From Saururus chinensis (Eukaryota; Streptophyta; Magnoliopsida; Piperales; Saururaceae): a stretch of 64,000 bases of DNA. Position 1 is the first letter of the stretch; each line of letters begins with the position of its first letter. The notes below the pieces were generated by a model. That model searched no databases. It was not told the DNA's origin and saw only the letters and a list, made by a program, of their open reading frames with translations. Made by a program: the position numbers and the translations under genes. Positions 36,882 through 49,479 of the stretch are shown piece by piece. The DNA lies in contig CP141140.1 of the NCBI GenBank assembly GCA_035235625.1, forward strand, positions 10,808,685-10,872,684, read 5' to 3'.

Positions 36882-39744
36882 AATTAATATTCCTCGCAAC
36901 AACGGAGGATGGGGTGAGTCGGCGTCTCCATCAAAATGCAGGCCAGAAGGGTTTGATAGATACGAGAGTGACGTCATATTATATCCAATGCAGGTGGGGG
37001 TTTACTCTTGATTGATAAGGCGACAGCGACATCTGGCGAACGTGTCTAGTACAAATGCCAGAGCCTAATAGGCAATAGGCCATAGCAGAGGTGACATCCG
37101 GAGATTCGGCCGAATCCCCCCAGGGCCCCGGTGGGGATGAGGACGAGGGTGAAACATCTCCTCGTGGATAAAGACTGGTGAGAGAGGATTTGTTTTTGGA
37201 CGGTGATATTATGTTAATAGAGAAAAATAAATATTATGTTATAAGGTAAGTTTTTTTATATATATTTAATTAAAACTCGTATAAAACTTATAATATAAAA
37301 AAATAATTTTTTTTTTTAGATTCAAGGCAAACATAATATGATTATTAAGTACGAAATTAAGAGAAAAAATATTGGAACAAATCTTTTTGAAATATTTGGC
37401 ACTTGTCATGCATAGGATGATGGAAACAATAGTTAAAAAGTATTTACATAGAGGTCAAACCTATTTTACGAGAAGCTTCTGTAAATTAACTGAAAGAAAG
37501 AATAAATAGTCTATAATGTTTAAAAGATGATACTTAAGTTTTGATTTTTGAGTTATGCCTTTTAAGTAATTTAATTTTTGTAGGGGATATATATGTTAAA
37601 CTCATGTACTTATGTGGGCTAATTTATACATATGCCACAATCGTCTGGTTAAGTTGGGTTAGGTTAATAAGATAAATATTTTTTAAATTAATTTTTTTTA
37701 TTTTCTTTTCAACCAAAATGGGTTCGATGTTCATTTAACCCAAATGTCATTAAAATGGCAAAAGCATTTGTTTGAATGGGATATCAAATTATCATACGAA
37801 ACAAAGTTTAAGAGATCTAAAGCACCATTGGAATGACAAAAATTTGTCTTTAAGGACAAAATGTAAAACACTTGATTTAATCATCAACTTTTCGACTTTC
37901 AGTAATTTTTTCTAATTGGAATTACTGTGGTACAAAAATAACAGTTTCAAGACAAAATTTACTATTTTTTCTATATTTTACTATTGTGATTTTTCTTACT
38001 TCAAAATGTCTGTTCGTTTGAACAAAAATGACTAAAGAGTACCAGTGTGAGTTTGGTCATAATTTTCACTCATGTTACTAATCTGGTTCAAGTTAACCAT
38101 GGGAAAATGCCATATAAATTTAGTGGTGTAGATTTCAAGAGATGTCAATAGAAAATGTTGTTTTATCTAATTACTTTGAATTTGACTTAATTCCTTCATG
38201 AAGATGATCATGTACTTTTCGATGAGAAAAAGGATGACAAAATAGGCTCTTACTGCAGTCGACTCACGAAAACATGCATATTTCCCTTGCAAGAATTACA
38301 CTCTCAATGGGATGGACAATATGTTGTACAACGTGTATAGTATAATAAAGAGTATGAAGTCTATCAGATATCGACTTTATTTTTTTGTTAACACAAGCAT
38401 GCATGCTTGAAGAAATTTAGATTTCGTTTTTAGTTAATGCAAGCATACAATAAGAGGCCGGAGGAAGTGAGGCCCAAAGAGAAGTGGAGGAGCGGCTCGT
38501 ACTGAGAGGAGCATCCATGCTCGTCATCGTGCAATGCGGGTGTTGGGGGATTTTGGTAGTTCCCTACACACAAAACAAGAGAATGGATCCAATTATCCTT
38601 CTTTCCAAGAAATAAAGAAAAACTTTTTTTTTTATGTAAGACGACATTCTCTTGATTAATCAAGATCACTATTTACGATTTGGAGCGAGTAGTGGTGATT
38701 AATCAACTTTCGAAACCCTTTGATTAGATGACAAAAATAAAGAAAATAACCGAGAATTTATTAAAATAAGAAAAGAGAATTACTAGGAAAAGTGGCTACA
38801 ACTTTCAAGTTTTTTTTTTTTTAAAAAGAAAGAAACAAAGAAACTTCTTTTGAAAGAATGAGAGCTCCCTTGTACGCATTCTTCTTCCTTCTTGAGTACT
38901 TTTGCTTATCTTCTAATGCCTCGAATTTCTTCGACTTTTTGAAGGTTAAGGCTTTTTAGGATTTGCACGTCTTTTGGTGTGTGATGGACTTCTGAATTTC
39001 TTTTTTGAGGTTCCGTAGACTCGAAAGCCAAAAACCCCTCCTTATGAAAACAAAGGGGTACTTATAGCATTGGAGCTGTATGGTTAAGCAAATAGTGGGG
39101 GTGAGTTGGAGGGGTAGTTCGTAGGAAGTTAAGAGTAAATTAGTAGGAGATGGAGAATGAGTTAGTGGGAGGGTTAGTAAGAACCGAATTGATTAGTGGA
39201 AGAAGGAGGAAGTGTGAAGTGTAAGTTAGTGGGAAATGTGAGAGAAGTCCGGGCATTATACCTTTGACTTGGTCCCTTTCACTTCATCACTCTCTTTACA
39301 CATCATCATTTCATTTTCATCATCTCATTCATTCATTTATTTTATTTTATTTCTTCATTTCATCATTTTTTTACGGTAGGGGATCATGAGTATCATGGTT
39401 TTGATTTAGTCTTCCCATTCTCTATATGACCATTTTTTCCTTCGAACTTTGAATTCTTTGAAATTTAACTTTTTGTGTTTTCAACCATTTTGGTCTTTTA
39501 TTGCTATTTTGGTATGAGATTTCTGAGGTCTCAAACAACACTTTGTAATTTATTTTTTTTAGATTTGATTATCATTTTGATGTAGCTATGTGAGGCTTAC
39601 GAAGCCTCTATTAGCCAATTTAGCTATTGTAGCTATCCTTGAGTGCAAGAGAGCTTCATGAGGTCCTCACATAATTATTATTTTTTTAAAAAAAAATAGA
39701 AGTCGTAACCTATCTCCACGTGTGTAGGATTAGATTTTACTTTT
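36882..39744. other. Gene-free AT-rich intergenic DNA
   Basis: No exon or transposon boundary was recognised. Very T-rich near 39300-39740. Confidence 0.45.
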
Positions 39745-40160
39745 CTTTTTTTCCTTTTGACTTTGTCTAATTTGAGACTTTATCCATTTTAAAAATTCAG
39801 TCTTATTCAGAGCTAGTTAAGCTCTGAAATCTTGGCTTTTAAATTTTGATGATTTTTTTCTTTGGACTTTATCTACTTTGAAGACTTTGTCTTTTTTTTA
39901 TATATTTTCTTTTGGACTTTGTCTACTTTTGAGACATTGTCTATTTTGAAAATTTGGTCTCATCCAAAACTAGTCAAGCTCCGAACTCTTGGCCTTTGAA
40001 TTTTGATATTTTTTTAACACATTATTACGTGTGTAACATTAGAATTTGTTTCATTTTTTTCTTTTGACTTTGTCTACTTTGAAGATTTTGTCTATTTTGA
40101 AAATTTAGACTTATCCAGAGCTAGTTAAGTTTCGAAATCTTTGTATTTGAATTTAATTTT
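39745..40160. repeat. Degenerate direct-repeat cluster
   Basis: Three or four diverged copies of a T-rich unit containing 'ttttgactttgtctactttgaagactttgtc', followed by 'cagagctagttaagctc.gaa.tctt', recur at irregular spacing (about 50-150 bp). No coding was seen. Confidence 0.55.
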
Positions 40161-40189
40161 TTTTATATCAACAGCGGGTAGCACAATTG

Positions 40190-40500
40190 GGGTAGGGGTC
40201 GTGGACCCCAACAAGCACGCAATCGCCATTAGTGATGGTCACCACTATCGTTGCCAAGGCAACAGTGGCTGCAGTGCAAGCTGCTACTACTGTTGTCCTT
40301 CATGATGACCGTTTGGAGGACCTCCTCGTAGTGACCAAAATACTCCTTGAGCTTGTCCTCTGAGGTCTCCTAGGAAATCCCCCCGATGAAGAGCATTCCC
40401 TTATTAGAATCCATCGACGATGCCTCCTAATCAGCAAAGATCGAATCTTTCCGGAGGTCTATGGTTCTAGGGCTTCCACAAAAAGCCTAAGACTGGGAAG
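40190..40500 (-). pseudogene. Fragment of an hnRNP-type RNA-binding (RRM) protein gene
   Basis: From an ATG at 40414 the minus strand encodes MDSNKGMLFIGGIS, a stop, then ETSEDKLKEYFGHYEEVLQT and VIMKD. This is the start of the first RRM of plant hnRNP A/B-like proteins, including the RNP2 motif LFIGGI. The conserved Trp after 'GGIS' has become TAG, homology is lost after VIMKD, and no RNP1 or second RRM is present. Sequence upstream of the ATG looks like the native 5' UTR. It is a dead partial copy, either retroposed or carried by a transposon. Confidence 0.75.
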
Positions 40501-42454
40501 AGAGGGAGGAGTGACCAAAGATGCCGCAGGGATATATCTCGGTTGTTACCTAGAGGGTAACCCTATCAAGATTTTTCCATTGGCAATGCAATGGATGGTC
40601 TAGATGACAAGTTGTATGGGTGCTATGGAGAAATTCGTCAAGGAGAGACAAGGGAGTGAAGCACATGCCCACTCATTCAATTTGATAAATTTACAAAACA
40701 TTTATTAGCCAAACATAAAATGCTTCATCAATGAATTTGATTAATCAAATTTAGGTAAATTTTGATTTACTATACTCACTAAATTGTATCCAAACATCCC
40801 CTTAATCGATATACTCACAAAAATCATATGAATCTTCCAAAGGCAAGCCTCCTAAATAGGGTGTCTTTTGGGTGTAGCACAGCAAAGATGGCTTCCACCA
40901 CAATGGAAAGAAAACAACGCCCAGCTACATAACCAACCATGTAATTTCTAGATTTTTTATATCTTAAGATGAACTAGGGGGTGGTCAATGGCACCTATTA
41001 CCTACCACTTGCCACTAACCTATTTGAAACTTGACCCCTTGTTTGTGGAGCAAGTACCGAGGCAATTTTAAGTGAAGTATTTTTAACACTCCCTCTAACA
41101 ATGAACCGAACTAAAGAACACATGAGAACCCTTCATTCATACAATTGATGGTGCATATTAATGCTAGCATATTTGCCATCAATCTCAAATATCAAAGACT
41201 CCTATATATTTCTTACACTAGGCTCATTATTTGGGTGGAACATAAAAAACTCTTTCTGTAAAAAAATAAGCCTAAAATGAGCCCCCATTGTAACGACCAT
41301 GTAGTATGCAATTGCCGGTAAAAAGTTTCCCCTAACCAGCTACTGTCACTTGCACATGCCACATGGCCCCCTGCAATAAGGGGCCCATCCTAAGCTCATT
41401 CTCTCTCCCCCTCCTCTCACACTGGTAGATTATAAATTTGTTCACCCATCCTCCTAAGCAAGTAAGGAGGTATTAGCCGGCAAACAGCTTTCCCTGTGAG
41501 CAATTTCAAGCAGAGAAAACTCCGATACCCACCCGTTCTTTTGATAATCCGCCATGATCAAAAGGTCAATGTAGCAATTGACTTCATGATTTGAAACACA
41601 AGATCCGTCATTCTATAAGGTAATTCTAAATAGACATCCGTAACTTCGAAATGAAGGGTTATATAGGGCACCATTTATCATATATTATGCAAATATAGAG
41701 GTGCCTGGCTCCGGCAGCTCCGCCTTTTTTTAACAATAAAAATTTGCCAGAGGTCTTGAGGAAAACGCCGACTGAGGCTAGGCAGCCAAGAGAAACTGGT
41801 CTCAGCCAGGAGAGCCTCTACTTAGTCGTTGTCATGATTCTGAAACCTCCTCTAAGGCAGGCAGCGGAAGAAGTCACGACTCTTGTCGGTCAGACATTTG
41901 CAAAAATGGCAACTTCTGCAAATTGTTGGGCTTCGTGTAAGGGGATGTCACAAGTTGCAAAGGGGAGGTAGGGGGGCAGATTCGCCGATGGGAAGCCAGT
42001 AAAGGTCCAAATCACTAATCAGGATTAGGAAGCCGGTCAGAGGGCAGCAACGAAGGCGGGCCAGAGCACCATCGCGTTGAAACACCTCAAGGTTCGCCTT
42101 TTGCCTACAAGCCCACTAGTGTGGACGTGCCCCGTCGTGAGCTAGGTGAACGCGAGTCCTGGCCGCTGCAGCCAGGAGACACTGGCTGTTGAATCAGCCT
42201 GGCCGCAACTAGTCGATGGGACGGTGCCTCAGGTTTGGGGTGGCCGTGAGGCTAGGCCCACTCCGCCAGTAGGCCTGCGAGGCGGCCCGTACATTTTCCG
42301 CCTCTATACAAATAGCAAAGGAAGCACACTTAAATAGATTCACACATGATTTCACCTTCTCAGTGTACCACTTTCCACTACTCCTGTACCAGGAAGAACA
42401 ATACCTCAAAAGCAAATGACTACTTCCACTAAGCTTCAGCTATTGGGAACATGC
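40501..42454. other. Intergenic DNA with a GC-richer patch
   Basis: No gene was recognised. At 40790-40803 'tatccaaacatccccttaa' resembles the right end of the inverted-repeat element at 56.47 kb, so a relative may end here, but its left end was not found. About 41700-42310 is GC-richer, with short ORFs of no known family. Confidence 0.4.
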
Positions 42455-45400
42455 TCAATGTCCTTTTGAATAATTATATGATTGATCCCTATGGAGCCAG
42501 AAGTTCACCAGGAATGAGTCCAAAATAATCTGCAGCAAAAATATCAACAAAAATTTAGCAGCCTCTTAAAAAAAAATTAAAGTATCCATATGGCTTACCT
42601 GGTTAATGTGAGCAGCAACACAAGGCAGCACCAAAAGACCTGATTCACCAAACGCTCCACCAAGCTGCTCCACGACTGCTACCATTACAGGCAAAGTTTT
42701 CTGAAAAGGAAATTCATGCACATTAGCTCCTTCAACATCAAATGTTTAGTAGAAATTATTGCCACGTAAGCAAGGATCGTAATTTAGGATCTCAATCTTG
42801 CCTCAGTTGACCAAAGAGAAAAGATCTCGGAGGGTTTCAAGATTATGTAAAATGTTCTCACCATCTCAGTTATTTCAAGAAAGGTGTTTCACACGTAATT
42901 TTGACAACCTAAAAACAAATCTATGTATATAAACACTAACATCATACATTAAGTCCATTGACATATTTCCTATGTAAACATATTTCCTATGTAAACGTAT
43001 GTGAAAAAGAAAAATGATGATGATACTAAATCATGAAGTCAATTGCTAAATGTATATAACATGCATATCTTACTCCTAGACATACATGATCATTAACTTA
43101 TGTATAACACAAATTTCTAAATGTCATGCAATTCAATTCACAATTATTAAAGGGGAATAATTGGCGAAGGGAATAATCGAGTGGAAATCATTGTTTTTAT
43201 TTTTATACTTTTAGAAGTAAGAAATTGAAGAGAAATTTCAAATTTGGGCAAACAATTGGCAAGAAAGCATCGAGATTAGCGAGAAATTGCCAAGATCTCG
43301 CAGAGACCGTATAAAATGGCAATATAGCCTAGTTACATGGTCTACTAACTCGGTATCTCTACGAGATCTTGTGAGATTGCGAACCTTGCACGTCAATAGA
43401 AAGCAAGAAGCATCTAACATAAACGGCTAGAAATAATAAAGCCACAAAAATTACTTCATACTATACATTTTATGACAAAGATGAAAACTCAAACAATTGT
43501 ATGTCACCTGAATTTTGTAGTTAATATATTTGCTTCATTATATTTATAATTTTGAAGTAAGAATAAATGCTAAAAGAAATTTGACGTCATTTTTTTTATG
43601 GGATAGCACACCCGACATGTATAAAACTGACCTGACTAGAAACAAGAACAACAGCTCGGGCATTTTCTTTTTTCCTGAAAGCAGAAATGCCACGACCAGA
43701 AAGGAGAGCAATACTATCAACAGCCACCATGTTAAATACCAATAAAATGATATGCAGGAGTCTGTAGCACAAGGAGAAGATACTTCTTGTCAACTAATTA
43801 ATTTCCAACACTATAATATCAGATTATGCTATCTCTTATGAAAGAGTTGGCACAAAATAAGCTACAATGGAGGCATATGATCTATGTTGCCATCTCCAAA
43901 TTGCTGGGAAAAGGTACTACGTGATTATGATTATGATAATATCAGATCATGTCAATTATGTTAAATATAATAAAGAATCAAACAAGGCCAATTAGTAGCC
44001 CAAATAAAATCATCTGTCCATTAAGAAGCCAAACAATAGCTTTGCCTCTTAAATGCAAAGTAAAAAGAAAAAAATAGAGATCCATAGTTGAAATTCATTA
44101 TGAAGTTGCAATTTTAACAATGGACTTATCATCTCTCAAATAAGTATTGTACTAAACCCTACAGCTAATAGAGACTATTTGTCTTGTAGTCAGGCCCCGT
44201 AAATGCTCTTATATAAAACTTGTAATGAAACTTCAAACATATACACACCCATTACAACAATTACTCAAACTTATCGCATTCCCAACTATCTGAAAACAAG
44301 TAGCAAGGAACTGCTAATATTATTACCATGGAGTTCACCTTCAACATCACCTATGTAGCATCCCCTGAGACGGTCTGAATTAAATGCATTAATGGTTAAT
44401 ATGGTATCTCTCATACAAACACTCGTTCCAACAAGAACTAATTCAAGATCGCTCATCATTGTCCCTCATGTTTTCTTCCATAAATATGTCTCACATGCCT
44501 CCGATTCATCATCCAGACTCTCTCAAATATCCTCTATCACTGTGTCCTGATTTAACATTCTGAATTCTAAATAAAATATTATATGCTTCTGCATCCTATA
44601 CAGCTGAAGCTCACTCCCTATCATCTCTATAACTAACTGGAAGTAAACATAATTCTGCTCTTCCCTTACCTCCATTTTTAAGCCACCAATACACATATCA
44701 CACCTCCCCCACCCTGTGCACACACGCCAAAAAAAAGAAAGAAAGAAACAAGAGGCAATGTAAAAGATGACGACAAGCATCTATCATTAAATGGACGCTC
44801 CATCTTTTCCATCTAAGACCGTCCTCTTAATTAATCACCTATTTTCTCACCCTTTGCTTGATTGTGAGCTACCTCTACATGGCTGTCTGATTGACGAGTT
44901 TGGTCAGGCCATGATCTGACAGCCAGGGAGCTGCAGCACACAGAAGCTGCAGCTCCAGCTAGTTTTTTCCTTCAGATATACACATCTAAAGTAGGCATGA
45001 TAAGTATCCATATAATCTCAATATGAAAATAAAATTCACAGGATAGGTTGTGAAACTAAACTGAAAACTTACATCCCAAGTCCAATGGCCATTAAAAAAA
45101 CAACTGGCTTAACCATTAAAAGAAGTGGCCTAGATTTGCTCACCTGAATCCATGGTACCTGAATAAGTCAGCGACGGTATCTAAATGTGAGAAAATTAGT
45201 TAAAAAATTAATACTGATTCTATATATGGCACAAATTCCAACTCAAGCTCCCAACAGATAAGCAAAAAAGTGATCGAATATTTCCATCAGAAAATCTATC
45301 CATAATTGTTAAGGAGTTTATTACCTTTTGCAAGAGTAAACCTAAAGGATTGAGAATAAGGAATGTCATGAATCAGCTACAATCCAAATTTATATATTAA

Positions 45401-48400
45401 GAAATCCCCAACCAAAAAAATAGTTGACGATAGGATGACTATTGTAGAGGAATAGATAATTGAGGATGCTAAATTAAAAAAACTCTCTCTGGCCCGCTTG
45501 AATTGTCCCATTTGTCTTGAGAGAAGCTGTATGAGCTTCTTACGAGTCTCTCATGTAATTCATTTGAAGAGTTTCTCTCACCTCATTAAATGTTCCAGGA
45601 TGGCAAAAAGTGATTAAAGAGGATATTGAATTCCAAACGCAGTGGTTGAAACCTGCTTTTTACATGGGGCCGTTAATAGACAAAAAAAACACCGTTCTAG
45701 CAGATACAAATTATTTTAATGGGACGGAGGGAGTGTTTTACATGCGTAAAGGAGGTGTTAAGAATTTAAGACCACAAGTAAATGAAAATGGAACTTTGTG
45801 AACACCAAGAGTAACTAAACCGAATTCAGCAACTGTGAAGGGCCAGATGAAATCTAAGGGTTTTTGACGAAGAAGAGTGGGTTTCAGACAGTACGCTCTA
45901 AAGAAGCTATTGAACCAAGTATTGTTTTTAGCCTGCTCAAGTTGAGTTCAATCTCCTTTCAATTAAGCTGATCTAGCCAGGTCAACACTGCATCTAATCG
46001 ACTGAGTTGTGCCCAGCTGGATCACTTATAGTAACATTTTATTTTTAATTAATACTGGAATAATAAACTAAAGCATATAAAGCATTGTTCTAATTAAGAT
46101 ATCCATCATGATATTAAAATTGTGTATAATAATAGAGACATGAAAAATATTACTAATATTACAACTTCCAACCCTAGGAGTATATTTGTTAATATGAAAA
46201 AACCATGTGTAGCTTCCAATAGAAAGTTACTGGCACCTTCTCTGCCAATGTGGTGACGGCCAAGAAATTGTTGTTCCTCAAGGTAAAACAAGAACTTTTA
46301 AGTCATTTAAACTTTCATATCAGAGAATAAAAATCATGGCCTGAGACACGAAGCGGTAGTTAAAGACAAGCAATAAGAGGAGAGCATTGATGCAGAAATA
46401 TGCACATATTTTATGTGTCATATCTTATGAGTCACAAGATGGAGAAAGCTGAATGGAAGATTTTTTGCAAATTTTCATGCCTCGCAGATTTCTTGAAATA
46501 TAGTTGGCATGAAACCTAGCAGTTTGTGGAATCACTAATCTTAAGGCAGTTATAAGTGACAAGTACACTCACATATTCTAGATACTTGTCTTAGTATGCC
46601 CTTCAGTCACGTCTCTAATAAGTGGTAGGCACTTAGGATCATGTTACATCCCTCATTTTCTTACAATTTAGGTGTTTAACTGCAATATTTCTAACTTAAA
46701 CCAGAAATCTTAAAAATCTTATATTGAGCTCTTTATTTGTACACATGTTTACGTATTATTATATGCTGAGATTGACATCCTAATACATCTACTATTCTTA
46801 CACCTTGACTAGAGTCTTTAACCTGTTCAAAGCAAGAAAGAAAATAATACATCCATTGCTAATTATAGTCAATGGAAGGATAAGTTTGACCAGATTTGAC
46901 TGTGTTCTTAGACAAAAAAAGGCATTAAAGCCAAATTATATCCCCAAAATAGGCAGATGATCCAAAGAACACAACAACAGGATTTTTAAAAGATGGAATC
47001 TAATTCAGTTGGACTATTGATGAAATGTTTAAGCCATGGCCTGTCCATACATGACAAAGCTTTTACTTTTGTCCTTGGTGCCAAATCATTTTGAACAAGA
47101 TACATGCCTCTATTATGTTGAGAGCGGTGATTCTAGATCTAATGAAATGCTCCACAACCATTCATTATAAAGCATATGTTTCTGCCCAATCTATAAACCT
47201 AAAAAGATGAGGAGAATATGTCATAAATCTATCAAAGTGTTACCAAACTAAGAAGGATGGCACTAGTCATAGAGAAGACTTGGCGATTCTGATCAACAAA
47301 CTCCGCCACACCTGAAGTACAAAAGAATGCACAGCATTTCATGACAAGACTTGTAAATTGCAGCTTACTTTGATGCAGAAGATCAGGACGATAAACCACT
47401 ACTTGTACTCACAAAACAGATACAAGAAAATCCGCATCAAAGGGTTGATAGCGGAAAGCAGAATATGCAGCCATATCAAAAACATTTACTTGGACATGTA
47501 AGACCAAATTCAATTGTTACTATTCAAAATAGAAAGTCAAAAATATATGGCATATAACATATATAAAGACGAAAAGAAGGAAATTGCCAATCTCTTACAT
47601 GTCAATCAGTGAAGGGATATATATACAGACAAAAAAAAGTGAAAACTACACTTACTGTGGTGGGAATTTCGGAAAACCTGCAAATTTAAGACATCAACAT
47701 AAGTTCTTCACCATAAATACCATTCAGTCATAAAATATACAGTAAAAAACGTCCTCAGCAGAATTATAAAAAAAGGGCATAGTCCATCATTAATAGCCAT
47801 TAGTATAATTTATAAAGGTTGGCATTCTTAACAGACCACTTTTGCCAGCATTTGTGTTGTCGCTCTTGCTACAAGGAGTTTGAAGAAAGGACCGGAAGAG
47901 AGTCAGAGAGAGAGAAAGAAAGAGAGATAAACTAGACTACTGCTTAGATTTCATTGCTTGTTCTCTTAGAGGAGAAGTGTCTTACAATTTATAGGCTTAA
48001 GAGCCTTTTATTCTAAGGAAGCAAATCTAATTAGGGAAACTAACCAAAATAAGCATCCTACCTTTAATAAAACATTAGATACTAAGTAACCTACATATAA
48101 TAGAAATCCTAATCAAGGAAACTAAAGTCTAATCAAGGAACCCTAATTTTGGATCATAACAATTTGCATCAAATAAATCTTTTCTCACCGAGTCCCTTTC
48201 GATCCTCCCTGACTTTCCTCTTGTATTCTGGGGCTTCTATAAGCAGTCACCATACTTTCTTCCAGAAGCTTTTGGCGGTTGCTCATAAAGCAAGCTATCC
48301 ATACTAGCTTTCTCTCGTAATTGGACCCCTCCCGAATATGGCCATTTTTAGTGAAATCCCACAACCATCTCACAAATCTAATTTTCTCACTCATCTTGAC

Positions 48401-49437
48401 TATATGCCGCTTCGTAGTTTTCCATGACTCAGAATTCAATATTATGGGTCTGACTGTTGTTATAAAATAATTCCCTCCAACTTTCAAGGAATGCACCGCA
48501 ATAAGAAACAACCCACAAGCTGCTCTTCTCTTCTAATCACCCAATTAGGCGACATCGTCATTTATCCCCAAGTTCAACTACCTTGAACTAGTCAGATCTA
48601 GGTAATGCCTGGTGGTGGAATATAACCAGTGGTTAACTTTCAATTGCATTGTAATTGAATTGACATTCCATATATTCCATCTTAGTTCAATTAATAACCC
48701 ACACACTCTTACATGTCCCTTCATATCTTATGCTTCCTTTTTAAGCCCTTTCTGAAGGAATATACTAACTCTATGAAAGAAAATTTTGAGAGAAAAAAGC
48801 TACAATTTGTTACCTGGAAAAAATATGAGAATTTATTAGCCAGAAAGTTAAAAAATTCTTAAACTGTTATATCGAACTTGAAATTGATGTATTTCCAACC
48901 ACAAAAGAAGACTCAAAGATAATAAAGAAAGATTCGCAAATGCATACCAGGTAAATGCATGATCTTAAAACAATGGTCAGTGAAATACCTTTCCCATAAC
49001 TACTGGGACCAAAAGAGTAACAATGAGGCTTTTGAACAATTGCTGAGTGGGAACAGAAACTCCAACGCCACCAGCTACTAAGTTGGACAATGAGAATGGC
49101 ACCTACAATCATCCAAGAACCTGAACATATCCTTTCAGAAACTTTTTTGCAAAAAGGGCTCAACTGGAACAATGAAGATTCATGTATCACAATGCAACTT
49201 CCACCAAATTCCACGACTATGTTCCATGGCAAAGCCTGCCTGTGGACAGTCGCAGTCCAGGCCCTAACCCACAAAACTTACATATTTAACCAATTGGACC
49301 ATATGTTGGATTCCAATGTATATTTCCAATAACATGTTTAACCATCATATTTACAAATTTTTAAAGAATAACAGAAAACTATACATCCAGTGATTTCAAA
49401 TATGTAGGCCATTAAAATTACCAAAAACTTTAGGTAA

Positions 49438-49479
<42 letters not shown>

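Noticed and set aside
41744-42337. Two short plus-strand ORFs in a GC-richer patch
   Set aside because: No domain, start context or splice partner was recognised.
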